Shown: one piece after another, positions 34,405 through 41,941 of the stretch
Layout: each line of letters begins with the position of its first letter
How positions within the stretch are numbered: the stretch's first letter is position 1
NCBI GenBank assembly: GCA_016213735.1
Contig: JACQZU010000014.1
Span: forward strand, 429,500 to 493,499
Length of the DNA stretch: 64,000 nucleotides
Source: Acidobacteriota bacterium
GTDB taxonomy: Bacteria > Acidobacteriota > Holophagae > Holophagales > Holophagaceae
Direction: 5' to 3'
The notes under the pieces: model-generated
Seen by the model: only the letters and a program-made list of their open reading frames with translations
Database searches by the model: none
What the model was told of the DNA's origin: nothing
Program-made: the position numbers and the translations under genes

Positions 34405-36297
34405 TCACATGTCCAGGTAGGTGTGGCGGCGCCGTTCGGTGCCCATGAAGGCCCGGAGGGCCTCGTCCGCATCGTTGGCCCGGTTCTTCCGCTTCGTCAT
34501 GGGCGGACCCATCAGGAGGTCCGGATCGTAGTGCACCGTGCGCAGCATGTCGTCCACGGTCTCCCCGGGGATGATGTGCTGGATCCGGAAGTCCTCGTCG
34601 TCGTTCACCACGATGTGGGCCTCGTTGGGGGCCCCGAAGAGGTTGTGCCGCATGCCCAGGATGTCCTGGTAGGCCCCCGCCAGGAAGAAGGCCACGTAGT
34701 AGGGCTCGTCCTTCCGCGGCTCGTGGAGCGGGATCTCGGTGCGGACGTCCTTCAGGTCGATGAACTTGTCCACCTTGCCGTCGCTGTCGCAGGTGATGTC
34801 GCAGAAGGTGGCCGACAGGGTGGGCTTTTCCTTGAGGCGGTGCACGGGCATGCAGGGGAAGAGCTGGTCGATGGCCCAGTGGTCCGGCAGGGTCTGGAAG
34901 ATGCTGAAGTTGCCGATCAGCTTGTCCGAGAGGCTCTTGGAGAGGTCCTGGAACTCCTCCGGGATGTACTTCAGGCTCTTCATGCGCAGGATGCGGTCCA
35001 GCTTGCGGCACACCTCGTAGAAGAGGATCTCGCCCTTGCTGCGGTCTTCCAGGCCCAGGTAGCCCAGGTTGAACAGGGTGAGCATCTCGTCCCGCTGGGT
35101 GATGGCGTCGTGGTACATCTCGCTGAAGTTCTTCACCGAGAGGTTGTCCCGGGTGTAGGCCAGCTCCTTGAGCACCTGGGGCTCCTTGCCGGTGAGCTCC
35201 ACGCTGTACTTGGTGTAGGTGGTGTCGATGAGGCCGATGACGTCCACCACCACCACCTGGTGGTAGGCCGCCACGGCGCGCCCGGACTCGCTCAGGAGGT
35301 CGGGCATGGGCACCTGCTCCTGGGTGCAGATGTCCTTGGTCGTGTAGACCACGTCCTCGGCGTACTCCTGGACCGTGTAGTTCATGGAGCTGGCAAAGGT
35401 GGTGCGGCTGCCGTCGTAGTCCACCCCCAGGCCGCCCCCCACGTTGAGGTAGCGGAGGGGAATCCCCATCTTCACCAGCTTGGCGTAGATGCGGGTGGCC
35501 TCCTTCATGGCCGCCTTGATCTTGCGGATGTCCGTGATCTGGCTGCCGATGTGGAAGTGCAGCTCGATGATGGAATCCAGCATGCTCCGCTTGCCGAGCA
35601 CCTCCACGGCCTCGAGGATCTCCCGGGTGGTGAGCCCGAACTTGGCCTGGTCCCCGGCGCTCTCCTCCCACTTGCCGGCGCCCATGCTGGCGAGCTTCGC
35701 GCGCAGTCCCAGGAGGGGCTCCACTTTCAGCTCCTTGGCCACCTTCAGGATCAGGGGCAGCTCGGTCATCTTCTCGACGGTGATGAGCACGTTCCTGCCG
35801 GCGCGGCGGGCGAGCAGGGCCAGGCGGATGAAGGCTTCGTCCTTGTACCCGTTGCACAGGATCATGGCCTCCGGGTGAAGCTCGGAGCCCAGGGCGATCA
35901 TCAGTTCGGGCTTGGAGCCGGCCTCGAGGCCATAGCGGTACTTGTGCCCCGCCCGGACGATCTCCTCCACCACCTCCTTGGTCTGGTTGGTCTTGACCGG
36001 GAAGACGCCCTGGTAGCTGCCGTCGTACTCGTACTGGCGGATGGCCTTGCGGAAGGCCTCATTCAGCACCTCCACCCGGTCCTGCAGGATCTGGGGGAAG
36101 CGCAGGTTCAGGGGGGTGCGCAGGCCCTTCTTCCTCAGGTGCTGGACGATCTCGAACACGTCCGCGCACAGGTTCTCGTCCTGGGTGGGATACACCTCCA
36201 GGTGGCCCTTGCTGTTGATGCCGAAATACTGGTTGCCCCATTCCTTCACGCCGTACAGGGTGGCCGCGTCCTGGATCGTGAAGTGCTTGATGGGCAT
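34405..36297 (-). CDS. speA: biosynthetic arginine decarboxylase
   Basis: A 630-residue PLP enzyme that converts arginine to agmatine, the first step of one polyamine route. It has the fold III PLP Lys102 in GVFPVKTNQ, the glycine-rich phosphate-binding region LNVGGGLGVDYDG, SESGRAV and CDITCDSDGKVDKFI, the usual C-terminal active-site region. The length equals the SpeA family. The start ATG at 36297 is preceded by a GGGAGG ribosome binding site and a promoter candidate at 36332-36361. No agmatinase or agmatine deiminase gene lies nearby. Confidence 0.97.
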   Translation of the reverse strand: MPIKHFTIQDAATLYGVKEWGNQYFGINSKGHLEVYPTQDENLCADVFEIVQHLRKKGLRTPLNLRFPQILQDRVEVLNEAFRKAIRQYEYDGSYQGVFPVKTNQTKEVVEEIVRAGHKYRYGLEAGSKPELMIALGSELHPEAMILCNGYKDEAFIRLALLARRAGRNVLITVEKMTELPLILKVAKELKVEPLLGLRAKLASMGAGKWEESAGDQAKFGLTTREILEAVEVLGKRSMLDSIIELHFHIGSQITDIRKIKAAMKEATRIYAKLVKMGIPLRYLNVGGGLGVDYDGSRTTFASSMNYTVQEYAEDVVYTTKDICTQEQVPMPDLLSESGRAVAAYHQVVVVDVIGLIDTTYTKYSVELTGKEPQVLKELAYTRDNLSVKNFSEMYHDAITQRDEMLTLFNLGYLGLEDRSKGEILFYEVCRKLDRILRMKSLKYIPEEFQDLSKSLSDKLIGNFSIFQTLPDHWAIDQLFPCMPVHRLKEKPTLSATFCDITCDSDGKVDKFIDLKDVRTEIPLHEPRKDEPYYVAFFLAGAYQDILGMRHNLFGAPNEAHIVVNDDEDFRIQHIIPGETVDDMLRTVHYDPDLLMGPPMTKRKNRANDADEALRAFMGTERRRHTYLDM

Positions 36298-36331
36298 CTC
36301 GGGGGCCTCCCTGGGCGGAGCATCAATGACC

Positions 36332-36361
36332 CTTATAGGGAAAAAGGCCCCCGCGATCCAA
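36332..36361 (-). promoter_or_regulatory. candidate sigma-70-type promoter of speA
   Basis: Reading the minus strand, TTGGAT (36361-36356) and TATAAG (36337-36332) are separated by 18 bp, a good match to -35 and -10 consensus. The -10 sits in a short palindrome CCCTATAAGGG. The spacing to the speA start leaves a 5' leader of about 30 nt. Confidence 0.55.
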
Positions 36362-36372
36362 TGAAACCTTGG

Positions 36373-37365
36373 TCAGGTCTCGCCCCGCGGGGCCTCGCCT
36401 CCGGCCCCGGGGCGGGGCGGCTCCTCGGCGGGACCCAGGAGGCGGCCCAGGGTGGCCAGCCAGTGACGGTGCCGCACCTTCCGCAGCGCGGTGCGACGGG
36501 TGAGCTTCTTCCACTGGGACCCGTTCACGCGGAGCGTGCTCCCGGGCCCCTGGTGCAGGGGGCTGGGGCCGCCCCAGAGCGCCGGATCGCCCCAGAGCGG
36601 TTGCCGGTTCCAGGGACAGACCTCCTGGCACGCGTCGCATCCGGCGGCCCAGCGGCTCTCCCGCAGGGCCGAGGTCACCCCGGGCGGAGGCTCGGCTTCG
36701 CATTCCACGGTGAAGGTGGTGAGGCAGCGGGCGGGATCCAGCAGGAAGGGGGCCAGGGCCTGGGAGGGGCAGGCCTCGAGGCAGGCGGTGCAGGTTCCGC
36801 AGCGGTGGGTCCCGAAGGGCGCATCCGGGGGCAGGGACACATTGAGCAGCAGGACCCCCAGCAGTCCCCAGGAGCCCGCCTTTCCCGCGATGAACAGCGT
36901 GTGCCGCCCCTGCCAGCCCAGGCCCGCCCGCACGGCCAGCTGCCGCTCCAACAGGGGCGCGGTATCCACGCAGACCCGTCCCTCCAGCCCGGGCCAGCGG
37001 GCGGCGGCCGCGGCCAGGATCCTCGCCAGCCGCGGCTTCATGAGGAGGTGGTAGTCGGGGCCCCAGAGGTAGCGGCTGAGGCGCAGGCTGCCCGGGGACC
37101 CTCCCGGGACCGCCTCCGGACGCGCGTAGGGGAAGAAGACCACCAGGGCGGTCCGGGCCTCGGGAAACACCCTGCGCGGATCCAGCAGGACCGCCGGATC
37201 CAGGTAGGGCAGCAGCGCGCCGCGTCCCTGGGCGAACCAGGCCTCCAGCCGCGGCTGCTCGGCCTCGAAGGGGCCGCAGGCTGCGAATCCCGCGAGGGGG
37301 AATCCCTGGGCGGCGGCTTCGGCGCGCAGCCAGTCCTTGAATTCGCTGGGGTGGGGGAAGTCCAT
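36373..37365 (-). CDS. queG: epoxyqueuosine reductase
   Basis: A 330-residue cobalamin/Fe-S enzyme for the last step of queuosine synthesis in tRNA. It has the catalytic region VDTAPLLERQLAVRAGLGWQG (active Asp) and two [4Fe-4S] ligand sets: CGTCTACLEACP, and CDACQEVCPWN with the upstream Cys of the split motif. The C-terminal HEAT-like extension of longer QueG proteins is short or absent, as in many bacteria. The ATG at 37365 gives the family start; the open frame further upstream is not homologous. The B12 dependence is known from the family and is not visible directly. Confidence 0.93.
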   Translation of the reverse strand: MDFPHPSEFKDWLRAEAAAQGFPLAGFAACGPFEAEQPRLEAWFAQGRGALLPYLDPAVLLDPRRVFPEARTALVVFFPYARPEAVPGGSPGSLRLSRYLWGPDYHLLMKPRLARILAAAAARWPGLEGRVCVDTAPLLERQLAVRAGLGWQGRHTLFIAGKAGSWGLLGVLLLNVSLPPDAPFGTHRCGTCTACLEACPSQALAPFLLDPARCLTTFTVECEAEPPPGVTSALRESRWAAGCDACQEVCPWNRQPLWGDPALWGGPSPLHQGPGSTLRVNGSQWKKLTRRTALRKVRHRHWLATLGRLLGPAEEPPRPGAGGEAPRGET

Positions 37366-37399
37366 CGCGGGGGTGAAAGGATGATCGGGGGAGGGCCAA

Positions 37400-37981
37400 A
37401 TGGGAGACACTGGGTCCGTGGACATCCTGACCCTGGAATTCTTCGGTGTCACGGCTTCCCAGGCCCTGCGGGAGCTGCAGCGCGCCCTGGAGGAGCACCC
37501 CTCCCTGCCCCTGCGGGTGATGGGGGACGGAGAGATGGTGCTCCACAACGTGCGCCGCCACCTGGAGAAGAAGGGACGGCCCTTCCGCCCCATGGCCGCG
37601 GACCCCAAGGCCTGGCGGGTGGACGTGGAGCCCGGGGAGGCCCCCGCAGGACCCCTGCCCGCGCGGCCGACGGTGCGGCCCGTCCTGCTGCTGCGCAGCG
37701 CCTTCGCGCCGGGGGATCGCGCGCTGGGCCGGCGCCTCCTCCAGGGAGTCCTGGCCGGCCTGCCGGAAGGCACTCCCTGGCTCTGCCTGGCCCACGAGGC
37801 GCTGGAACTCCTGGAGGATCCAGCCGCTCTGGCGATCCTTCAGCGACTGGAGGCCGTCGGCATCCCCGTGCGGGTGAGCCGGGAGAGCGCGGCCTACCAC
37901 CGCCTGGAATCCGGCTTTCCCGTCATGGCGGACGAGGAATGGCAGGGCCTGGCGGGGCAGGGCGGGCTGACCGTGCTCTGA
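37400..37981 (+). CDS. YedF-like TusA-DsrE fusion protein lacking both cysteines
   Basis: A 193-residue protein whose halves match the plan of the YedF family. A TusA/SirA-like N-terminal domain (VDILTLEFFGVTASQALRE, VLHNVRRHLEKKGR, WRVDV) is followed by a DsrE-like C-terminal domain (PVLLLRSAFAPGDRALGRRLLQGVLAGL, ALELLEDPAALAILQRLEAVGIPVRV). In TusA the active site is CPxP, but here the equivalent is VTAS. In YedF the C-terminal CGxC loop carries Cys, but here it is VSRESAAY. Persulfide transfer is therefore unlikely unless another residue substitutes. The family assignment rests on pattern and secondary structure and is tentative. Start codons at 37400 (ATG) and 37418 (GTG) are both possible. 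Confidence 0.6.
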   Translation: MGDTGSVDILTLEFFGVTASQALRELQRALEEHPSLPLRVMGDGEMVLHNVRRHLEKKGRPFRPMAADPKAWRVDVEPGEAPAGPLPARPTVRPVLLLRSAFAPGDRALGRRLLQGVLAGLPEGTPWLCLAHEALELLEDPAALAILQRLEAVGIPVRVSRESAAYHRLESGFPVMADEEWQGLAGQGGLTVL

Positions 37982-38043
37982 GCACGGCCCGAGGGACATC
38001 ATGCGGGGCGCTTGGAGTAGGCTGAATCTGTCTGGTTCCAGCC

Positions 38044-38724
38044 ATGAACCTCCCCAACCTCCTCACCGTCCTCCGGATCCTCATGGTGCCCATCCTGGTG
38101 GTGGTGCTCATGACGAAGGTGTCCAACCACGAGATCATCGGGGCGGTGGTCTTCTGGGTGGCCTCCCTCACGGACCTGCTGGACGGCTACCTGGCCCGGC
38201 GCTGGAAGCAGGTGACCCGGCTGGGCAAGCTCCTGGACCCCCTGGCGGACAAGCTGCTCGTGGCAGGCGCCCTGCTGAGCCTGGTGGAGCTGAACCTGGC
38301 CCCCGCCTGGATGGCCTTCATCATCATCGCCCGGGAGTTCGCCATCACGGGCCTGCGGGGCATCGCCAGCGAGGAGGGGGTGACCATCGCCGCGGGCACC
38401 CTGGGCAAGTGGAAGTTCGGCTTCCAGGTGGCCGCGATCTCGTGCCTGCTCTTCGGTCCCACCCTGGACTCCTGGATGTTCCAGTGGACGGGGTGGGAAA
38501 TCTTCCGCTTCTTCATCCACCTCAACAAGCCCTTCAGCTTCTTCTGGGGCATGGGGGTGCTGCTGCTCTGGGCTGCGGTGATCCTCGCCATCTGGAGCGC
38601 GGTGGTCTACTTCCTGGACTTCTGGAGGCTCATGGGCTGGCGCATCCTGGACGCCGAGAGCCGCATCAACGAGGGTGGAACCGGCCCCATCCCCAAGCTG
38701 GACGACGTGGAGGAACGACGGTGA
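38044..38724 (+). CDS. pgsA: CDP-diacylglycerol-glycerol-3-phosphate 3-phosphatidyltransferase
   Basis: A 226-residue membrane enzyme making phosphatidylglycerophosphate, the committed step to phosphatidylglycerol and cardiolipin. The CDP-alcohol phosphatidyltransferase signature is complete (DLLDGYLARRWKQVTRLGK followed by LDPLADKLL: DGxxAR...G...DxxxD). The N-terminal NLPNLLTVLRILMVP is typical of PgsA. At least five hydrophobic segments are visible. The stop overlaps the GTG of the first truncated DUF502 copy (GTGA), which suggests the DUF502 gene was originally coupled directly to pgsA. Confidence 0.95.
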   Translation: MNLPNLLTVLRILMVPILVVVLMTKVSNHEIIGAVVFWVASLTDLLDGYLARRWKQVTRLGKLLDPLADKLLVAGALLSLVELNLAPAWMAFIIIAREFAITGLRGIASEEGVTIAAGTLGKWKFGFQVAAISCLLFGPTLDSWMFQWTGWEIFRFFIHLNKPFSFFWGMGVLLLWAAVILAIWSAVVYFLDFWRLMGWRILDAESRINEGGTGPIPKLDDVEERR

Positions 38725-38828
38725 TCCGCCGCTACCTGGTCACGGGTTTGCTCTCGGTATCCGCGGTGCGGATACGCGAGACGCCGTTGCCTGGTCTTCG
38801 GCCTGGATTGGAGGGAGGTCCGTTGTGA
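38721..38828 (+). pseudogene. truncated copy 1 of DUF502 5' end
   Basis: A 35-residue reading frame that begins VIRRYLVTGLL, like the full DUF502 protein, then runs into a 30-bp hairpin (38752-38781) and a 43-nt tail before stopping. It starts in a GTGA overlap with pgsA and ends in a TGTGA overlap with copy 2. Only about 11 codons match the intact gene. It may be a decayed duplicate or a leader that keeps ribosomes flowing to the next start. Confidence 0.7.
38752..38781 (+). repeat. 30-bp hairpin element, copy 1
   Basis: TCTCG, then GTATCCGC, loop GGT, GCGGATAC, a bulged G, and CGAGA. The two arms pair with 13 base pairs and one bulge. The same element with a compensatory G-C to C-G change in the stem is at 38904-38933. 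Confidence 0.85.
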
Positions 38829-38980
38829 TCCGGAGGTACCTGGTGACTTGCCTCTTCACTTTGCTGCCACTGGTGGTGACGCTGTGGCTCCTCAAGTCCA
38901 TCTTCTCGGTATCCCCTGCGGGGATACGCGAGACCTCCTCGACCAACTTCACAATCGTCCCGCAGGGGGGATGCCGGTGA
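38825..38980 (+). pseudogene. truncated copy 2 of DUF502 5' end
   Basis: A 51-residue frame that matches the first 27 codons of the intact DUF502 gene almost exactly (VIRRYLVTCLF..., VTLWLLKSIF), then enters the second hairpin (SVSPAGIRET) and a 43-nt tail. It begins in a GTGA overlap with copy 1 and ends in a GTGA overlap with the intact gene. About 60 of its first 81 bases near the 3' side are nearly identical to the intact copy, so the duplication is fairly recent. A single membrane helix could be made. Confidence 0.75.
38904..38933 (+). repeat. 30-bp hairpin element, copy 2
   Basis: TCTCG, GTATCCCC, loop TGC, GGGGATAC, bulged G, CGAGA. It has the same architecture as 38752-38781 and the same 43-nt distance from the hairpin end to the next GTG start. 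Confidence 0.85.
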
Positions 38981-39603
38981 TCCGCAGATACCTGGTCACG
39001 GGATTGTTTACTTTGCTGCCGCTGGTGGTGACGCTGTGGCTCCTCAAGTCCATCTTCAACACCCTGGTGGGGATCTTCGCGCCGCCGCTGACCTGGATCT
39101 CCCTCCGGGTGGGCCTGGGCCAGCCGCCGTACTGGGAACTGGCCTTCTTCTCTGCCCTGGCCACCCTCCTCCTGCTCTTCCTCGTGGGCCTGCTCATGGG
39201 CAATTTCGTCGGGCGGCAACTGCTCTACTGGCTGGACGAGCTCATGCTGCATGTGCCCGTGGTGAAGGCCATCTACGGGTCCATCAAGCAGCTCCTGAAC
39301 GCCATCCAGAGCGGGCAGGGAGGAAGCTTCAAGGAAGTGGTGCTGGTGGAGTGGCCCCATTCAGGTTCCTGGACCCTGGGCTTCGTGGCCAGGCGGGACT
39401 GCGCCTGGGCCATGGAAGGGGGAGAAGGCATGGTGGCGGTCTACATTCCCACCGCACCCAATCCCACCAGCGGGTACGTGGTGATGGTGGCCGGGGAGCG
39501 CCTCAAGCCAGTGCCCTACTCCCCGGAACAGGCCCTCACCTGGGCCGTGAGCGGCGGGGTGGTCGCCCCCGATCCTAAAGGCGCCCCTTCCCCGGACCGA
39601 TGA
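38971..39603 (+). CDS. DUF502 family membrane protein
   Basis: A 210-residue protein with an N-terminal helix (LVTGLFTLLPLVVTLWLLKSIF) and a second one (LAFFSALATLLLLFLVGLLMGNFVG). The family signature YGSIKQLLNAI follows, then a soluble beta-rich domain (VVLVEWPHSGSWTLGFV, VAVYIPTAPNPTSGYVVMV). Length and motifs match DUF502, a widespread membrane family whose role is unknown. The start may be ATG 38971 or GTG 38977; the latter overlaps the stop of truncated copy 2. The next gene overlaps its stop by ATGA. Confidence 0.88.
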   Translation: MPVIRRYLVTGLFTLLPLVVTLWLLKSIFNTLVGIFAPPLTWISLRVGLGQPPYWELAFFSALATLLLLFLVGLLMGNFVGRQLLYWLDELMLHVPVVKAIYGSIKQLLNAIQSGQGGSFKEVVLVEWPHSGSWTLGFVARRDCAWAMEGGEGMVAVYIPTAPNPTSGYVVMVAGERLKPVPYSPEQALTWAVSGGVVAPDPKGAPSPDR

Positions 39604-40085
39604 AGGGTGCGGGGCCGGAAGGCCCCCCGAGGGAGGCGCCCGTGGGCCGCCTGATCTGGAATCCTGCCTGGGAGACGGGGATCGCCACCATCGACGCCCA
39701 GCACCGGGAGATCTACGCCTGCATCGAAGGACTCTTCCGTTCCATCCGCCAGGGAAGGGAGTCCGAGGAGATTCCGCAGGCCATTGGGTTCCTGCTGGCC
39801 TTCGCCGAGACCCATTTCCGGGACGAAGAAGCCTTGATGGATCGGAGCGGGTACCCCCGTGCGGAGGGGCACAGGAAATCCCACGGCCGCCTGAGGGAAA
39901 TGGCGAAGTCCCTGCCCCTGGAACCGGGGCTGGACCAGGAGGACCCCGCCGGAGCCCTGTTGGACTTCTTCACCGAGTACCTGATCTCGCACATTTGCGA
40001 GGAGGACCAGCCGCTCGCGGAGTGGCTTCGGCGGCACCCCTCCGCATCCGGCGAAGGGCCCCGCACGGGCTCGGCGGGGGCCTAG
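39600..40085 (+). CDS. bacteriohemerythrin
   Basis: A 161-residue O2-binding protein with a di-iron site. The ligands are seen in order: IDAQHREIY (His), HFRDEE (His and Glu), GHRKSH (two His) and ISHICEEDQ (His and Asp). The C-terminal 20 residues (SASGEGPRTGSAGA) are probably disordered. It begins in a 4-bp overlap with the DUF502 gene. Bacteriohemerythrins store or sense oxygen in microaerobic or anaerobic bacteria, which fits the hydrogenase-based metabolism seen at the left of the window. Confidence 0.93.
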   Translation: MKGAGPEGPPREAPVGRLIWNPAWETGIATIDAQHREIYACIEGLFRSIRQGRESEEIPQAIGFLLAFAETHFRDEEALMDRSGYPRAEGHRKSHGRLREMAKSLPLEPGLDQEDPAGALLDFFTEYLISHICEEDQPLAEWLRRHPSASGEGPRTGSAGA

Positions 40086-40147
40086 GGTCGAGGTCCCCCT
40101 CCAGCCCAAAGCCCCCCAGGCTTTGACATACCCTCTAGAATGAATCC

Positions 40148-40873
40148 GTGGATTTCCGGGGCAAGACCATCCTGGTCAGCGGGGCCGGCAGCGGCCTGGG
40201 GCGGGCTGCGGCGCGCCTCCTGGAAGGCCGGGGGGCGGAACTCGTGCTGGTGGGGCGCCGCCTGGAGACCCTGCGGGAAACCCTTCCCGGGGCCCGGCAC
40301 GCCGTCCTGGACCACGCGGACGACGGGGCGGTGGCAGCCCTCGCGGCGGCCTGCCCCCCCCTCGACGGAATGCTCCTGGCGGCGGGCCAGTTGGCCACGG
40401 GCGGCGTGGAAACCAGTCCGGTGGAGGTCTTCGACCGGATGATCGCCGGAAACCTGCGGGGCCCCTGGCTGATGTGCCACCACCTGGGCCCCCGCCTGAA
40501 GGACGGCGCCAGCGTCGTGCTGCTGGGCTCCAACATCGGCCTGCGGGCGATCCCGGAAAGCGCGGCCTACTCGGTGGCGAAGGCGGCCCTCCACATGCTG
40601 GCCCGGGTGCTGGCCCTGGAGTGGGCGCCCCGCCGGATACGATGCAACGCCATCGCCCCCGGCCCGATCCACACGGCCATGGTGGAGCAGCGCCTGAAGG
40701 CCAGCCCCGACCCGGTGGCCGAACTGGCGAGCCTCGCCGCGGTGAATCCCCTGGGACGCCTCGGAGAGGAACGCGAGGTCGCGCTGCTCGCCGCCCACCT
40801 GCTGGGAGACGAGAGCGGCTGGACCACCGGAACGGTCATCCCGCTGGATGGCGGGGCGAGCGCGGTGTTCTGA
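40148..40873 (+). CDS. SDR family oxidoreductase
   Basis: A 241-residue classical short-chain dehydrogenase, probably acting on small alcohols, ketones or acyl groups. Visible motifs are SGAGSGLGRAA (TGxxxGxG type), LLGSNIG with the catalytic Ser region, YSVAKAA (YxxxK) and the C-terminal GTVIPLDGGASAVF. This layout resembles FabG-like reductases. GTG at 40148 is the start; a TAGAAT at 40136-40141 lies immediately before it, but there is no matching -35, so a promoter here is uncertain. Confidence 0.88.
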   Translation: MDFRGKTILVSGAGSGLGRAAARLLEGRGAELVLVGRRLETLRETLPGARHAVLDHADDGAVAALAAACPPLDGMLLAAGQLATGGVETSPVEVFDRMIAGNLRGPWLMCHHLGPRLKDGASVVLLGSNIGLRAIPESAAYSVAKAALHMLARVLALEWAPRRIRCNAIAPGPIHTAMVEQRLKASPDPVAELASLAAVNPLGRLGEEREVALLAAHLLGDESGWTTGTVIPLDGGASAVF

Positions 40874-40897
40874 CCGAGCCACGGACCCCGGCCCCCG

Positions 40898-41830
40898 TCA
40901 CGCGACGAAACGGACCGGTCCCCCCGCCTCCACACGCCCAAGCAGGCCGCGGCGTTCGAGGTGGACCAGGTGGGCGATGCACTCGCCCATGGCAAAGAGG
41001 GTCTGGAAGGGATCCTCGATCTCGCGCTCGAAGAGCACCGGCAGCAGGGAGGCCGCGTCCCTCGGAGCCTGGGCGCAGGCCGCCTGCAGGAGGTCGCAAC
41101 GCCGCGCGTGGTGGGCCCGGAGCTGGGCCACCCGGATCCGGAGGCCCCGGAAGGGCAGGCCGTGGGAGGGGAGCACCAGGGGGTCCCCGGGCAGGGCCTC
41201 CAGGCGCCCGAGGGACTCCAGGTAGAGACCCAGGGCATCCTCCCTCGGGGCCACCGAGTGGGCGCTGATGTTGGTGGTGATCCGGGGCAGCAGCATGTCG
41301 CCGGCGATGAGGATGCCGAGGGCCTCGCAGAAAAGGCTGGCGTGCTCCGGGGAGTGGCCCTGGCCCATCACCACCTTCCAGGCATGCTCCCCCACCAAGA
41401 TCTCCTCGCCCTCCCGGATGCCCCGCACCTGCGAAGGGAGTTCGGGGACGCCCTGGCGGTAGGTGTTGCCCCTCCGCTCCAGGGCCGCCCGACGCCGGTC
41501 CTCGAGGCCGTGGAGGCGGAAGAAGGCGTAGAGGTCCTGGGGCGCGTTTCCCGGGGACTCCCCGTGCCAGGCCTCCGCGGTGGCGAACTCCCGCGGGCTC
41601 ATCCAGGTGGTCGCCCCGGCTTCCCGCTGGAGCCAGGAGGCCAGGCCCATGTGGTCCGGGTGGCAGTGGGTCACGAGGACGCGCTGGAGGGGGTGGGCCG
41701 GGAGGAGGCCCCGCCAGAGGGCCCGGACGGGCTCCCAGCCCAGGCCCGTGTCCACCGCCGTCCAGCCCTCCCCGTCCTCCAGTAGCCAGAGGTTCACGTG
41801 GTCCAGGGCGAAGGGCAGGGGCATGCGCAC
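40898..41830 (-). CDS. MBL-fold metallo-hydrolase
   Basis: A 310-residue metallo-beta-lactamase-fold protein. Zn ligands are in THCHPDHMG (HxHxDH), GQGHSPEH (His) and LIAGDMLL (Asp). The family is glyoxalase-II-like, often with a C-terminal helical domain as here. The only standard start in the right area is GTG at 41830, but the preceding in-frame codons encode a segment typical of relatives (LEVAPGIRW before VRMPLPFALDHVNLW). No ATG/GTG is found between there and the stop of the upstream gene at 41942-41944, so the true start may be non-canonical (for example a CTG). It follows the dienelactone hydrolase gene in the same direction. Confidence 0.88.
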   Translation of the reverse strand: MRMPLPFALDHVNLWLLEDGEGWTAVDTGLGWEPVRALWRGLLPAHPLQRVLVTHCHPDHMGLASWLQREAGATTWMSPREFATAEAWHGESPGNAPQDLYAFFRLHGLEDRRRAALERRGNTYRQGVPELPSQVRGIREGEEILVGEHAWKVVMGQGHSPEHASLFCEALGILIAGDMLLPRITTNISAHSVAPREDALGLYLESLGRLEALPGDPLVLPSHGLPFRGLRIRVAQLRAHHARRCDLLQAACAQAPRDAASLLPVLFEREIEDPFQTLFAMGECIAHLVHLERRGLLGRVEAGGPVRFVA

Positions 41831-41941
41831 CCAGCGGATTCCAGGGGCGACCTCCAGGGCGGTTCCCGCCTCCGGCGGATGGGTGTGGGTGAATTCCAGG
41901 AAGGGCCCCCTCAGGGGGACTCTACCATCCGCCCGGGGCGC

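Noticed and set aside
40123..40141. TTGACA followed by TAGAAT as a promoter before the SDR gene
   Set aside because: The two boxes are only 7 bp apart, far too close for a sigma-70 promoter.
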